Shown here: piece after piece, positions 1 to 8,513 of the stretch | Layout: each line of letters starts with the position of its first letter | Numbering within the stretch: position 1 is the first letter of the stretch | DNA from: Caulochytrium protostelioides | Lineage: Eukaryota > Chytridiomycota > Caulochytriomycetes > Caulochytriales > Caulochytriaceae | Reading direction: 5' to 3' | DNA: 22,236 nt | Assembly (NCBI GenBank): GCA_003615045.1 | Contig: ML014360.1 | Location: 1 to 22,236, forward strand | Made by a program: the position numbers and the translations under genes | Notes under the pieces: model-generated | The model's database searches: none | Told to the model about the DNA's origin: nothing | Seen by the model: the letters and a program-made list of their open reading frames with translations, nothing else

Positions 1-188
1 GTGGTTGATAATATGAGGCTAAGATGAGAATATGTGTGCGTTATCATGTGTACGCATGTATCACGAGGGGATGTACATTCTTGGGGGTCTGCCCGCGGAT
101 GGTCCCCGTTATATACCTTTCAGATCGAGGGAGACACTTAGGTGGAGGAACAAGCTTTTTTTCTTTCCTCTTTGCGTCATCCTTCGTT

Positions 189-230
189 TGACGTCAAAGT
201 GACGACGTGTCACGTCACGTCACGTCGTGT
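189..230. promoter_or_regulatory. CRE-like palindrome followed by CACGT tandem repeats
   Basis: A perfect TGACGTCA palindrome lies at 189-196. It is followed by GTGACGACGTGT and three tandem CACGT units at 211-225. Such motifs are the usual sites of bZIP (CRE/ATF) and bHLH (CACGTG-like) factors. The cluster sits about 150-180 bp upstream of tRNA-Lys and about 540 bp upstream of the HAD gene, so its target is not clear. The motif content is directly visible; the regulatory role is inference. Confidence 0.35.
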
Positions 231-274
231 CTGACAGCTCCCTTCGCGATTGCGTCATGAGATGTCAAATTGGG

Positions 275-336
275 GCGATGCTCAGTTGACGATCGCTCTC
301 AAAAAGACAATGGCGCGATGCTCAGCTGACGATCGC
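275..336. repeat. two near-identical 22-bp imperfect palindromes, 40 bp apart
   Basis: The 22-mers at 275-296 and 315-336 differ at a single base (T or C at position 12). Each begins GCGATGCTCAG and ends TGACGATCGC. The second copy is itself an imperfect inverted repeat centred on CAGCTG: 18 of 22 positions match its own reverse complement. They lie just upstream of tRNA-Lys, with the second copy ending 36 bp before the mature 5' end. They may be protein-binding sites or the remnant of a short tandem duplication. Confidence 0.6.
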
Positions 337-372
337 CGCTTTGTGAAGACACCTATGACAAAAACAAAAATC

Positions 373-445
373 GCCCGGTTAGCTCAATCGGTAGAGCGTA
401 CGACTCTTAATCGTACGGTTGCGGGTTCGACCCCCGCATCGGGCT
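373..445 (+). tRNA. tRNA-Lys(CUU)
   Basis: A complete 73-nt cloverleaf can be drawn. The acceptor stem is 373-379 with 438-444 (one G-U pair). The D stem is GCTC/GAGC (382-385/394-397). The anticodon stem TACGA/TCGTA encloses loop CTCTTAA with anticodon CTT at 406-408. The T stem GCGGG/CCCGC encloses TTCGACC. The discriminator base is 445. No intron and no encoded CCA are seen, as expected for a eukaryotic nuclear tRNA. Anticodon CUU decodes the lysine codon AAG, the codon favoured in a GC-rich genome. Confidence 0.97.
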
Positions 446-768
446 TTCAATTCTTTTTATTTTTAAATATTCCGTAAGCTTTGGCTCGTTAGGGCGCTCG
501 CGTGGAAATCGTGGGGCGGCTGGGCTTCCGTTCGACCTACGGGCCCCAAACACACACTGGCCCCAATGGGGAGTTACTAATATCCGGCAGCGGTTTCACA
601 TCATAAGTTTTGTTCGATATGCTGTCGATCCCCAGTTGTTCTTTATCAAGCACGACCTGGCTCATTAAGTTGTTTTATCTGGGAATAGTACGCCAAGCCT
701 TGACAGAAAGCCCATTTGTGACTCTCAACTTCCCTGCAACCCTCGTCCTTACGTTCATCCATCTCACT
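446..768. other. intergenic, tRNA-Lys to HAD gene
   Basis: After the tRNA terminator no supported gene is seen. The right half must contain the promoter and 5' leader of the HAD phosphatase. A longer in-frame extension upstream of its ATG exists but has no recognisable domain. Confidence 0.5.
454..458 (+). terminator. Pol III T-tract terminator of tRNA-Lys
   Basis: A run of five T begins 9 nt after the tRNA 3' end, with a second T4 run at 461-464. This is the usual RNA polymerase III termination signal. Confidence 0.8.
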
Positions 769-1646
769 ATGACGGTTTCCCAGACTCGAACGACGTTCCC
801 AAACGTCACCCATGTCCTCTTCGACATGGATGGAACGCTTTTGGTACGATAGCGGCGACGTGATCTTGCGGCTCGAAAGGTCCGCCTCGTCTCAATCCGC
901 CTCGCCTCGATTCGATTTGGATTCGATATGAACTGACCTGGATGGCCCCGCCGCTCACCTCCCTGCCTTCTCCTGATTTATGATGGATCCTTCGTGTAGG
1001 ACACAGAGCGGCTCTACACGGTCGTGAGTGAGCGCATTCTGGCCGCTTATGGCAAGGAGTTTACCTTTGAGATGAAGGCTGCAATGATGGGCACGAACAG
1101 TCAAGACGCGGCGACGATTCTCATTGCCAAGTCAGGCATCCCGATAACACCGGAAGAGTACATCGCGCGCGCTGCGGAGATTCAGCTCGAGTTGTTCCCC
1201 TCGGCGCGGCCGTTGCCCGGTGTCGAGCGTCTCGTCAAGCATCTCTTGAAGCACAAGATTCCCATGTGTGTCGCAACCCCAACAACACCCCCAACTACCA
1301 TCTGAAGACGTCGGAGAACCGCGCACTTTTTGATCTGTTTGGCCCTAACGTAACGTGCGGCGATGACCCCGAGGTGAAGGCCGGCAAGCCCGCGCCAGAC
1401 ATGTTCCTCGTAGCGGCTAAACGACTGGGCGCCGATCTGAAGCGGCCCGAGTCCTGCCTCGTCTTTGAGGATTCCTATGCGGGCGTACTCTCGGGGTTGA
1501 ACGCCGGCATGCAGGTGGTCTGGATCCCAGATGAGCGTCTCAAGCTGGACCAGGAGGTGGTGAAGCAGGTGAGCCAGGTGATGTACAGCATGGAGGAGTT
1601 CCGTCCGGAGCTCTACGGCATGCCGCCTTACGACAATTCCGAGTAA
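769..1646 (+). CDS. HAD-superfamily phosphatase (GS1/pseudouridine-5'-phosphatase-like), two exons, apparent frameshift
   Basis: This is a subfamily-I haloacid dehalogenase-like hydrolase, a Mg-dependent phosphatase acting through an aspartyl-phosphate. Exon 1 (769-843) encodes the N-terminus and the catalytic DMDGTLL motif (D19 and D21; D19 is the expected nucleophile). A 156-bp intron (844-999, GTACGA...GTGTAG) follows in phase 0. Exon 2 restarts with DTERLYT, the usual continuation of DxDGTLLDTE in this family. Motif II (VAT), motif III lysine (KAGKPAPD) and motif IV (FEDSYAG) are all present. The frame changes between 1279 and 1300: VAT is read in one frame and YHLKTSENR onward in another, with a premature stop at 1303-1305 in the first. 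One missing base, probably in the C5 run at 1288-1292, would explain it. The expected length is then about 240 aa, normal for the family. The substrate cannot be told. The start was chosen because the homology begins just after this ATG. Confidence 0.85.
844..999 (+). other. intron of HAD phosphatase gene
   Basis: A 156-bp phase-0 intron with GT donor and GTGTAG acceptor directly follows the codons for the DxDGTLL motif. A candidate CTGAC branch-like site is visible. In-frame stops in the intron rule out read-through. The two flanking exons join into a standard HAD motif I. Confidence 0.85.
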
Positions 1647-2221
1647 TCATCGCGCGCCTATCATCGTCGATTGACATCCAGCAATATGTTAAAAACGTCT
1701 TGCACAAACCGAATAGCAAGCTCTGGGGCTGATAGTTGTCAACACAACAACAGCAACTACTGTCCGCAAGAGGAATTAGCGTGGCTAAGCAAAGCTATGG
1801 CGGCCCTCTATTTATTTCTACTTGTTTCTCCCTCATGTCTCGGGGCAGCCAGGTATGGCAAGGCTTCCTTCTCTTTAATTGCAAGCCTTCATTGACAGAT
1901 CCGAATCATTACTGCTACTGTAGCAGGAGTCGCAAGGTACAGTCGGAGAACATCGAATGGGAGGAACTGGGGAGGTGCTCGATATGAGGATGCGGTCGAC
2001 AGCTATCGTCGCCGTTAGGCGGGATTGTGCTCGATCGCCGTCGCCGGCCTCCCTTGAAGCTCCGTGACACCATCAATCCCCACGCTTATCCCGGCCGCCA
2101 ATTTGCAGTGACCCTGATTTGGTGCCAGTCGTCCCATGACCATCGCACTAATAACAGTTATCGGCGGCTGTTGTTTTGATGCTGTGAAAAGGCTCGAAGA
2201 ATATTAGATGTGAAAGGGCAA
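1647..2221. other. convergent intergenic region, HAD gene and RRP12 3' ends
   Basis: About 575 bp between the two converging genes. Short open frames exist but none shows a domain, good codon bias or a gene-like start. I see only 3' untranslated sequence. Confidence 0.6.
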
Positions 2222-5200
2222 TTAGCGTTTTTTCGGCTTGAGGGCGCGCGCCGCCGCACTGTGGCTGGTGCCGAGGGGAACGTATGCGAACGGCTGGACC
2301 TTGCCCGGGGCCACGTTGTCGCCCTTGGCATTCTTGGCCTTAAATTGCTGACCCATTTGGCGCGAGAGCTTCTGTTGCTCGCGCTCTGCCTTCTCGCGGA
2401 TCTTCTGCTGGTGGCGCTGTGCCGTGTACGCCTGCACGGTAACGGGCGCGCCGGTCTCGTCGTATAGGCCGTGTCCGCCCTCGTCGCCGTCCTCTACCGC
2501 ATCACGCGAGCGCTTCTGACCCTTCTGCACGTAGCGCAGACGGCCGTCCGCACCGCGACTCAACGCTGCTTCACCCGTGATCGCCTCCATGTAGTTCTGG
2601 TTGGCGTCACGGGCGTTCTGCATGAGCTGCGCTGTCTGCGGGTCCGCGGAGCGGGCGAGACGAGTTGCCACGTCGCGCTCGGCCTCCTTATCGCGGATAA
2701 CGAGATGGCCGTCGCGGTCGGTGTAGATGCCCGACTTGGCGAGATCGGAGTCGCGGTCCGGACGGCGGCCGGTGGCACCTGACGCGGCCGGCTTGCGGCT
2801 CGCCGTGTGGCGGGTCGTGTCGGCGATCTGAGTCACGATTTTGCGGTCGAGGAAGTCGACGATGTCCTCGTCGTCGCTCATGGCGTCGGACGCACGCGCC
2901 GGCGTGTCATGGGATCCCGGCACATCGGCCTTGCTGTTGTCGCGAGCAAAGGCATCCCGACGCAGATTCTGCGGAGACTCGTTCTCCTGGGACGGGTCGT
3001 CTTCCTCCTCATCGTCGGAGTCAATCACGTCCTGGAAGGACGCGGGCTTCGCCGGCGTCGCGGCAGTTGCGTCCTTGGCCGCCGCACCGCCCTTGCTCTT
3101 GTTGCGGTGGTCGCGCTCCATCGACTTGCGCATGTTCGTCATGTAGCGCTGGTCCTCCGCAGGCACAAAGCCGCGGATGGCCTCGAACGAGAACCGGCGG
3201 ACGAGGCGCTCAAACAGATGGCGGACGTTGAGCTTCAGATGTGAGCGGGGGTCCCGCGAGTGGCACAGCAGCCCGACAATAATGTTTTCGAGCTGCGACT
3301 GGATGCGCTCCTGGTCAAGCGTCATGACGGCGGTCTTGAGGAACATGAGCGCCGATTTGGCCGTTTCGCGGCTCTGGCCTTGAAGGAAGTAGACCGCGGA
3401 CTGGATGAGGTCGTTAACCGTCTCATCGCTCACGCGCTCGGAGGCATCAAAGAGCAGGCGCGCCAGACCACACAGCGTCGCGCTCTGCATCACGGGAGAG
3501 CTGCCCGCCAGGCCGGCCGAAACCATCGCGATAAAGGTGTCCAGCTCGTCAACGGCCTCGAAAAGGACCATGAAGGCCTCATAGGCCAGCGAGCGTGTGC
3601 GCTCATTCATTTCCTTGAGATCCAACAGGACTTCGGTAAGCACGTGGCGGACCCACGCGGCGAGGCTCTCAGCATCGGCTTCATCCGCGAGGCGGCGCGT
3701 GAGACAGATGATGGCCTGCAGACGCCAGCGACGTGCGCCACTAGTGCAACGCTGCGTGAGAGTCTCGTCGATCATGCTCACGGCGAGCGATTCGAGCTCG
3801 GAGCCGGCAAGGACTGGCGCAAGGATGGCGATGATCTTGTAAGACTTCTTTTGGACGAGCCCGTCGGCGACCTCGAGGTGCGAGGTAATGGCGCTGTACA
3901 CGAGCGAGACCAGACGTGCCTTCTCAGCACGAGCTTCGGCGTCCGTGTCCGCGTCAGCCTTACCGGCTTCGCAAATGACGGGTAGCAGCAACGCCATCAG
4001 GTCGAAGATGCGGTAGACGCGCTCCTGCACTTCGGCGGTGGGCGCCGGGCGGCCGGCGACCCAGCCCGCCTCGAGGAGGTTCTGGACGAGGGTGGCATAG
4101 TACATCTGGACGCGCTTGGCAGGCATGACATGGCTCAGGGCGTCAATGAGTCGCTGGTACTGCTGAAGCAGCGAGGACGTGGTGTACACCAGATCCGATG
4201 CGGCCGGCGCCGCCTGGCCCGCCTCGTCGGCACCGTCTTCCTGCATTGCGTCGCTCGACTGGACGCTGCGGCGGGACATGGGGCCGTCAATGACGTGTGC
4301 TTGGAGGAACATGCGGCAGATGTTGTTAAGGAAACCAACAGCCGACTCACCAATCACTGCGAGGTTGCGCTTGGCCTGAGCGAGGTCGTCCTGAAGCTGG
4401 GCGAGACGCGTGGCGTCGAGGGCAGCAGCCTGCTCGGGCGTCGGCGCCATCTCCGTGACTTCCATGTGGAGCTTGACCAGAGTCACTAGACTCGTGCAAA
4501 CCATTGAGCGGACATCGAGCGCGCTGCTCGCCGCGGTGTTGGGCGCGGCGGCGAGCGCCTGGAGGAGACGGTCGCGTAGCCCGACGAACTGCGTGTCGAC
4601 GTCGCGCGGCAGAGTCTCCATGATGCCCGGGAGCAGCTGCCAGATCTGGAGTGCCAGGGACTGGTAGAGCTTGCCCTCAGAGGCCTTCTGGCGTGCGTAG
4701 AACCCGGCGCACTTCTTCATGAGCGCGTCGGCGAGCGGCAGCAGGGTCTTGGCAAAGAACTCGAGGGTATGGGGGCCGAACACAGTTGTGCGAGACAAGG
4801 GCAGCGGGCGCTGGAAGGCCTTGGCGAACAGGGACAGCAGCCACGGGCGGCGCGGCAGATGCGGGTGTTCGGCAAAGATGTTGGGCGGGGCCCACTCCCA
4901 TAGCATCGCGAGGCCGATGCCCTGGACCGCCGACTCGAGGCAGCGGCGGAGCTCAGATGATTCGCCGACGCCGTCCTGGCCGTAGAAGGTGAGCACGGTA
5001 TCGTACAGTCCGCGGAGATGGGTCGGATGGGACGGCCCCATGCGGTCAAAGAGGGCCTCAGCGACCTGGAGCAGGCGGTCCCAGACCGCGCGGTACTTGA
5101 TATCTGTGAGCGCCGCGTCGATTTTGTCCACGAGACGAGACTCGATGGTGGCGGCCTGGGTGGAGAGCATCGCATTGGAGATGGCGTGGCGGCAGACGGC

Positions 5201-6463
5201 CGTGAGCGCTTCGGTGGCGGCATCCAGCACGGCAGACTTGATACCATCCTTCGCAAAGACCTCCTCGAGCACGTTCGTACAGTACGAAAACACCCACTCC
5301 GGGTACACCTCGACGCCGAAGGTCTGGAGCTTGGTGGTCTCGAGGGTCGTCATGGTAGCCGCGCGGGTCTGCGACAGGGTCGCTTCCATGATGCGGCGGA
5401 TGGCGGGGAACGCGGACTCGGTGAGATGGAGCCAGGCCGAGGCGAGGGTCTCGTCTTGAGCGCTGGGCTTCAAAGCGAGGATAGGGGCCATGGCGGCCTC
5501 GAGGCTGGACACGTCGCCGCGGTGCAGCAGGCGGCGCGTGGCGGCCTCGCTCACGAACACGGCCTCAATGGCGTGGTAGACCATCTCCGTGAACAGCGGA
5601 CGGTCGTCGACAGGCGTCAGCATCGGCAGCGCGAGCATCAAGCGGTAGAGGTCGGCGAAGGCGCGGGTCGCTTTCACGTCCGAGCCGTCGGTCGAGAAGA
5701 GAGGCATGAGAATGCGCACGGCTGACAGGATCTGGGTGAGCCGCGACTCCTTGGACTTGCGGATCTTTAGCGACTCGGTCTCGTAAAGACGGAGCTGGTC
5801 GGCGTAGAAAAGGATGGCGCGCTTCGTCATCGGGTGCGCCGCCGCCGAGCCCGTAGGCTGCGCGGCCGTGGCCGGCGGGTGGCCCAGCATGTGAACAAGG
5901 GCGTCGACGGCGGCCTTGCGGACCTTGGGGCGGGCATCCAGGCTGACGACGAGGAAGATCTGGAACGCCTGAATCGACTTGGGGTGGGCCCAGACGTGCG
6001 CGGGCTGAACAGCCAGTAGACGCTCGATACAGAACAGGAGCGAGCGGATGATGTTGGGGGCATCGGCGTAGCGCCCGAGCAGCGCCATCAGGGTCGTGAG
6101 TGTCGCATCGAAGCGCATGCGCAGCGCGGGCGTCGAGACATCGCCAATCACCACGGTGAGAATGTAGCACGCAGCGGCGACAAAGTCCTGGGAGTCGCTT
6201 TTGGCGCCGTCGGCCGTCTGCTGGTCGAGCATCACCATGATGGCGCCAAAGTAGGTCAGCGGCGCCGGCACTTCATCCTGCTCGCGAATGGCGTTCTCAA
6301 TCGCAACGAGCAGCGTAGCTGGTTGGCGCTGGTTGGCCAGGCCGGAGGTGAGCTGGGCACGAATGCGGTCCACGCCGGCCTGCCAGCCGTCGCTGGACGG
6401 GTGGTCCGCCTCAACGAGTGGCGGCGGCGCCGACGGCGCGGACACGCCCACTTCACCGGGCAT
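2222..6463 (-). CDS. RRP12: ribosomal RNA-processing protein 12 (Rrp12, HEAT-repeat ribosome export factor)
   Basis: A 1413-aa uninterrupted ORF. Rrp12 is a nucleolar HEAT/ARM-repeat protein that acts in maturation and nuclear export of pre-ribosomal subunits. The sequence shows long helical repeats over roughly residues 20-1100, including the NUC173-type central region. An acidic stretch (DSDDEEEDDPSQENE) lies near residue 1145, followed by a basic C-terminal tail. The tail carries FKAKNAKGDN...PFAYVPL followed by KPKKR at the terminus, a layout characteristic of Rrp12 tails (FKAKxAxGDxxxxGkxxPyAYxPL). Yeast Rrp12 is about 1230 aa, so this copy is somewhat longer through low-complexity insertions. 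The start MPGEVG has a CGCGATGC context and is the first ATG of the frame. No intron is needed. The gene diverges from uS10m and converges on the HAD gene. Confidence 0.93.
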   Translation of the reverse strand: MPGEVGVSAPSAPPPLVEADHPSSDGWQAGVDRIRAQLTSGLANQRQPATLLVAIENAIREQDEVPAPLTYFGAIMVMLDQQTADGAKSDSQDFVAAACYILTVVIGDVSTPALRMRFDATLTTLMALLGRYADAPNIIRSLLFCIERLLAVQPAHVWAHPKSIQAFQIFLVVSLDARPKVRKAAVDALVHMLGHPPATAAQPTGSAAAHPMTKRAILFYADQLRLYETESLKIRKSKESRLTQILSAVRILMPLFSTDGSDVKATRAFADLYRLMLALPMLTPVDDRPLFTEMVYHAIEAVFVSEAATRRLLHRGDVSSLEAAMAPILALKPSAQDETLASAWLHLTESAFPAIRRIMEATLSQTRAATMTTLETTKLQTFGVEVYPEWVFSYCTNVLEEVFAKDGIKSAVLDAATEALTAVCRHAISNAMLSTQAATIESRLVDKIDAALTDIKYRAVWDRLLQVAEALFDRMGPSHPTHLRGLYDTVLTFYGQDGVGESSELRRCLESAVQGIGLAMLWEWAPPNIFAEHPHLPRRPWLLSLFAKAFQRPLPLSRTTVFGPHTLEFFAKTLLPLADALMKKCAGFYARQKASEGKLYQSLALQIWQLLPGIMETLPRDVDTQFVGLRDRLLQALAAAPNTAASSALDVRSMVCTSLVTLVKLHMEVTEMAPTPEQAAALDATRLAQLQDDLAQAKRNLAVIGESAVGFLNNICRMFLQAHVIDGPMSRRSVQSSDAMQEDGADEAGQAAPAASDLVYTTSSLLQQYQRLIDALSHVMPAKRVQMYYATLVQNLLEAGWVAGRPAPTAEVQERVYRIFDLMALLLPVICEAGKADADTDAEARAEKARLVSLVYSAITSHLEVADGLVQKKSYKIIAILAPVLAGSELESLAVSMIDETLTQRCTSGARRWRLQAIICLTRRLADEADAESLAAWVRHVLTEVLLDLKEMNERTRSLAYEAFMVLFEAVDELDTFIAMVSAGLAGSSPVMQSATLCGLARLLFDASERVSDETVNDLIQSAVYFLQGQSRETAKSALMFLKTAVMTLDQERIQSQLENIIVGLLCHSRDPRSHLKLNVRHLFERLVRRFSFEAIRGFVPAEDQRYMTNMRKSMERDHRNKSKGGAAAKDATAATPAKPASFQDVIDSDDEEEDDPSQENESPQNLRRDAFARDNSKADVPGSHDTPARASDAMSDDEDIVDFLDRKIVTQIADTTRHTASRKPAASGATGRRPDRDSDLAKSGIYTDRDGHLVIRDKEAERDVATRLARSADPQTAQLMQNARDANQNYMEAITGEAALSRGADGRLRYVQKGQKRSRDAVEDGDEGGHGLYDETGAPVTVQAYTAQRHQQKIREKAEREQQKLSRQMGQQFKAKNAKGDNVAPGKVQPFAYVPLGTSHSAAARALKPKKR

Positions 6464-6731
6464 CGCGAGAAAAGTGCGGCGTACGGAGCAGCGAAAACAC
6501 TCGGTTTCTTAAGAAAGGAGGTTGGGGATGGGGTCCGAGTCTGAGTCTGAGTCCGCGTCCGAGGCGGGGATGGCGAGAGGGCCGTCGGAAAAGGGCGGTC
6601 AGACGGGTCAGCTCGTTCACTATCCTCCTGATGACGAGCCAAGTGCTGACAATACCGTCACGAAGCGCCACGTGAAGATGGGAGGCTGGCCGCTGGCCGA
6701 TATAGGTCGCCTCGCGGCCCTGTTGCCGTGT

Positions 6732-6767
6732 TGCCGATGCACGATGCACGTGCATCGTGCATCGGCA
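6732..6767. repeat. perfect 36-bp palindrome centred on CACGTG
   Basis: Each 18-bp arm is the exact reverse complement of the other, with the axis between 6749 and 6750. There is no spacer, and the centre is an E-box, CACGTG. Each arm holds a partial internal repeat (GATGCAC twice). It lies 269 bp upstream of the RRP12 start and 546 bp upstream of the uS10m start. Confidence 0.95.
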
Positions 6768-6776
6768 GCCCAAGGA

Positions 6777-6787
6777 CCTTATATAGC
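6777..6787 (-). promoter_or_regulatory. TATA-like element (TATATAAG on the minus strand)
   Basis: The minus strand reads CTATATAAGG at 6787-6778, a good TATA box. If used in that direction, initiation about 30 nt downstream would fall in the 36-bp palindrome, leaving a 5' leader of nearly 290 nt for RRP12. The plus strand also reads TTATATAG, so use in the other direction is possible. Confidence 0.4.
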
Positions 6788-7312
6788 GGGAGTGGGCCTG
6801 ATTCCAGCAAGGGCAAACTCCGCCGCGACCGTCGGGCCTTCCTCCTAGCGCCCCTTCCAGGGCGCGGAGAACCGGCGGCCCCCGGGACGGGGTCCTCGGA
6901 GGGGCTTAGATATCGCTTTTTCAAAAATTTCCATGTTTCTCAAGCTGCGCTTGACCAGCGTGGGCCAGCCCAAGCGCCTCCGGCCGCAGCCCTGGCGCGG
7001 CGCTCGCTCCGATGGTTCTGCCGAGCCCTCGTTCGGCTGAGAGGTGGGGCATCGCCCTTCATACGGAGCGGTGTTGTCAACACGCCTGCAAAGCCCGCGC
7101 TGCTCCGTTGCCACGTGCGCAAGAAACGGAGAATAAGTGCCCGCCCTCATCCGGTCCTGACCCTTTCTTCGCTTCGCCCACGTGTCACACGCATACGCTT
7201 GAGTCCGTGCGTTTGAGAATCGTGTCGCCTCGCGCATCAGGCGACTCTCCTCGGCCTGGCTCGGCATCGCCCTCTCCCTCCAGCACCGCGAACCGCCGCT
7301 CACCATCGCACC

Positions 7313-8410
7313 ATGAGCGCGCCCGTGTTCCGATGGCTTGCCGGCCCGCGCCGTACCGCTTGGGCGCCGACCGCCAGTCTCGCCGTTCGCTCGTTCGTGC
7401 CGGCCCATCGCGCTAGGGCACGGAGTCTTCAGAGCGCATCGGTGGCAGACGCGCGCCATGACACATCAGCGCCTGCCAACGATATCTCGGCCGAGCTGGA
7501 TGTGGCCGACGCCATGCAGCCTTTGACCCGGCCCACACCACCCGACGCCGCCGCATCCGACGCCGCTGCATCCGACGCCGCCGCATCCGACGCCGCGGCA
7601 TCCGACGCCGCCGCATCCGACGCCGCCGCGACCAACCCCGAGAAGTCATCGTCGCCGCCGATACAGCGAGCGCGCAACTTCTATACGTCTGAGATCTTCA
7701 GGACGGCTCGCCCGCTGACGGTGCCTGCGGTCGAGCATCTCGTGCCCAAGGACGACGCGGTGCTGTCGGCGACGCTCGAGCTGAGCGGGTTCATGCCGGA
7801 CCACCTGGACGTGATGGCCTACGCGATGCGTTACTTTGCTACGACGTTGACGATCCCGACGTCGCCGGTGATCCATCCGAAGAGCGACCTGGAGCGCTGG
7901 TCCGTCGTGCGTGGCCATTTCGTCCACGGCAAGTCGAAGGAGGCCTTTGAGCGGCTGGTGCATAAGCGAGTCGTTCAGTGCTACGACGCCACGCCGGAGG
8001 TCATTGACGCGCTGGTCAAGTATACCGCAAAGCACCTCCCGCCGGGCGTCGATCTGAACATCGAACACTTCACCTCACAGCCGCTGTCTTATGGCCAGGA
8101 GACGCTGGTGCAGCTGCGCGATGCCCTCGCCAAGCGCGTGGCCGTGCTCAAGAAGACCATCAAGCCTGAGACCCGCTCGCCCGTGGGCCACCGTGGTACC
8201 GTTGCGGAGGAAGACCTGTTCGCGAACGAGGTCAAGCTTAAGGCGCCGAATCGCATCGAGATGGGCCGATATGATTACTTCGGTCGCCAGCCCGGATGGA
8301 ACCGCCGCAAGCGCCGCGACTACCCGCAGCTCACGACGCCCCTCCGCGCCGACTTGGTCCGCGAACGCGCCAACCAGATTCTCGCGAAGTGGCGCTCCGA
8401 GAAAAAGTAA
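7313..8410 (+). CDS. RSM10: mitochondrial small-subunit ribosomal protein uS10m
   Basis: A 365-aa intronless ORF. Residues about 155-255 form a ribosomal S10 domain. LERWSVVRGHFVHGKSKEAF followed by RLVHKR and LPPGVDLNIE matches the bacterial and mitochondrial pattern of PTK..RxTVLRSPHVxKKSREQFE and LPAGVDVEI. uS10 sits in the head of the small ribosomal subunit. The N-terminus is rich in Arg, Ala and Ser with almost no acidic residues (MSAPVFRWLAGPRRTAW...), as expected of a mitochondrial presequence. Residues about 78-107 consist of six DAAAS-type repeats, which lie outside the fold. The C-terminal extension after the S10 domain (ending ILAKWRSEKK) is typical of fungal mitochondrial versions. 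The start has a good context (GCACCATGAGC). The gene diverges from RRP12. Confidence 0.9.
   Translation: MSAPVFRWLAGPRRTAWAPTASLAVRSFVPAHRARARSLQSASVADARHDTSAPANDISAELDVADAMQPLTRPTPPDAAASDAAASDAAASDAAASDAAASDAAATNPEKSSSPPIQRARNFYTSEIFRTARPLTVPAVEHLVPKDDAVLSATLELSGFMPDHLDVMAYAMRYFATTLTIPTSPVIHPKSDLERWSVVRGHFVHGKSKEAFERLVHKRVVQCYDATPEVIDALVKYTAKHLPPGVDLNIEHFTSQPLSYGQETLVQLRDALAKRVAVLKKTIKPETRSPVGHRGTVAEEDLFANEVKLKAPNRIEMGRYDYFGRQPGWNRRKRRDYPQLTTPLRADLVRERANQILAKWRSEKK
7544..7633 (+). repeat. 15-bp minisatellite, six copies, coding for DAAAS repeats
   Basis: Six head-to-tail 15-bp units (GACGCCGCCGCATCC consensus) are in frame within the uS10m gene. The units differ only at third positions, except the last, which codes DAAAT. 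The array lies between the presequence and the S10 domain. Confidence 0.95.
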
Positions 8411-8513
8411 ACACGATGTCTTATATTTTTAAATGAATTTATATATTTTTTTTTGACGCACTGCATATACAGGCCCTCCCTTGAGACGACCTAACGCGCA
8501 CGCCATGCCCTCC

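Larger units (their letters stand above)
6464..7312. other. divergent intergenic region, RRP12 and uS10m promoters
   Basis: This 849-bp region separates two divergently transcribed genes for ribosome biogenesis and mitoribosome assembly. It contains a 36-bp perfect palindrome (6732-6767), a TATA-like sequence readable in both directions (6777-6787), a GC-rich hairpin-forming stretch (about 6820-6915) ending at a T5 run (6919-6923), and a GTCTGA short tandem (about 6536-6560). No protein gene is supported. Overlapping open frames here are products of high GC. Confidence 0.55.

Noticed and set aside
1264-1307. A 40-nt GT-AG mini-intron in the HAD gene as the cause of the frame change
   Set aside because: It would remove the conserved VAT motif and the LK of the following motif; a missing base in a C-run fits the family spacing better.
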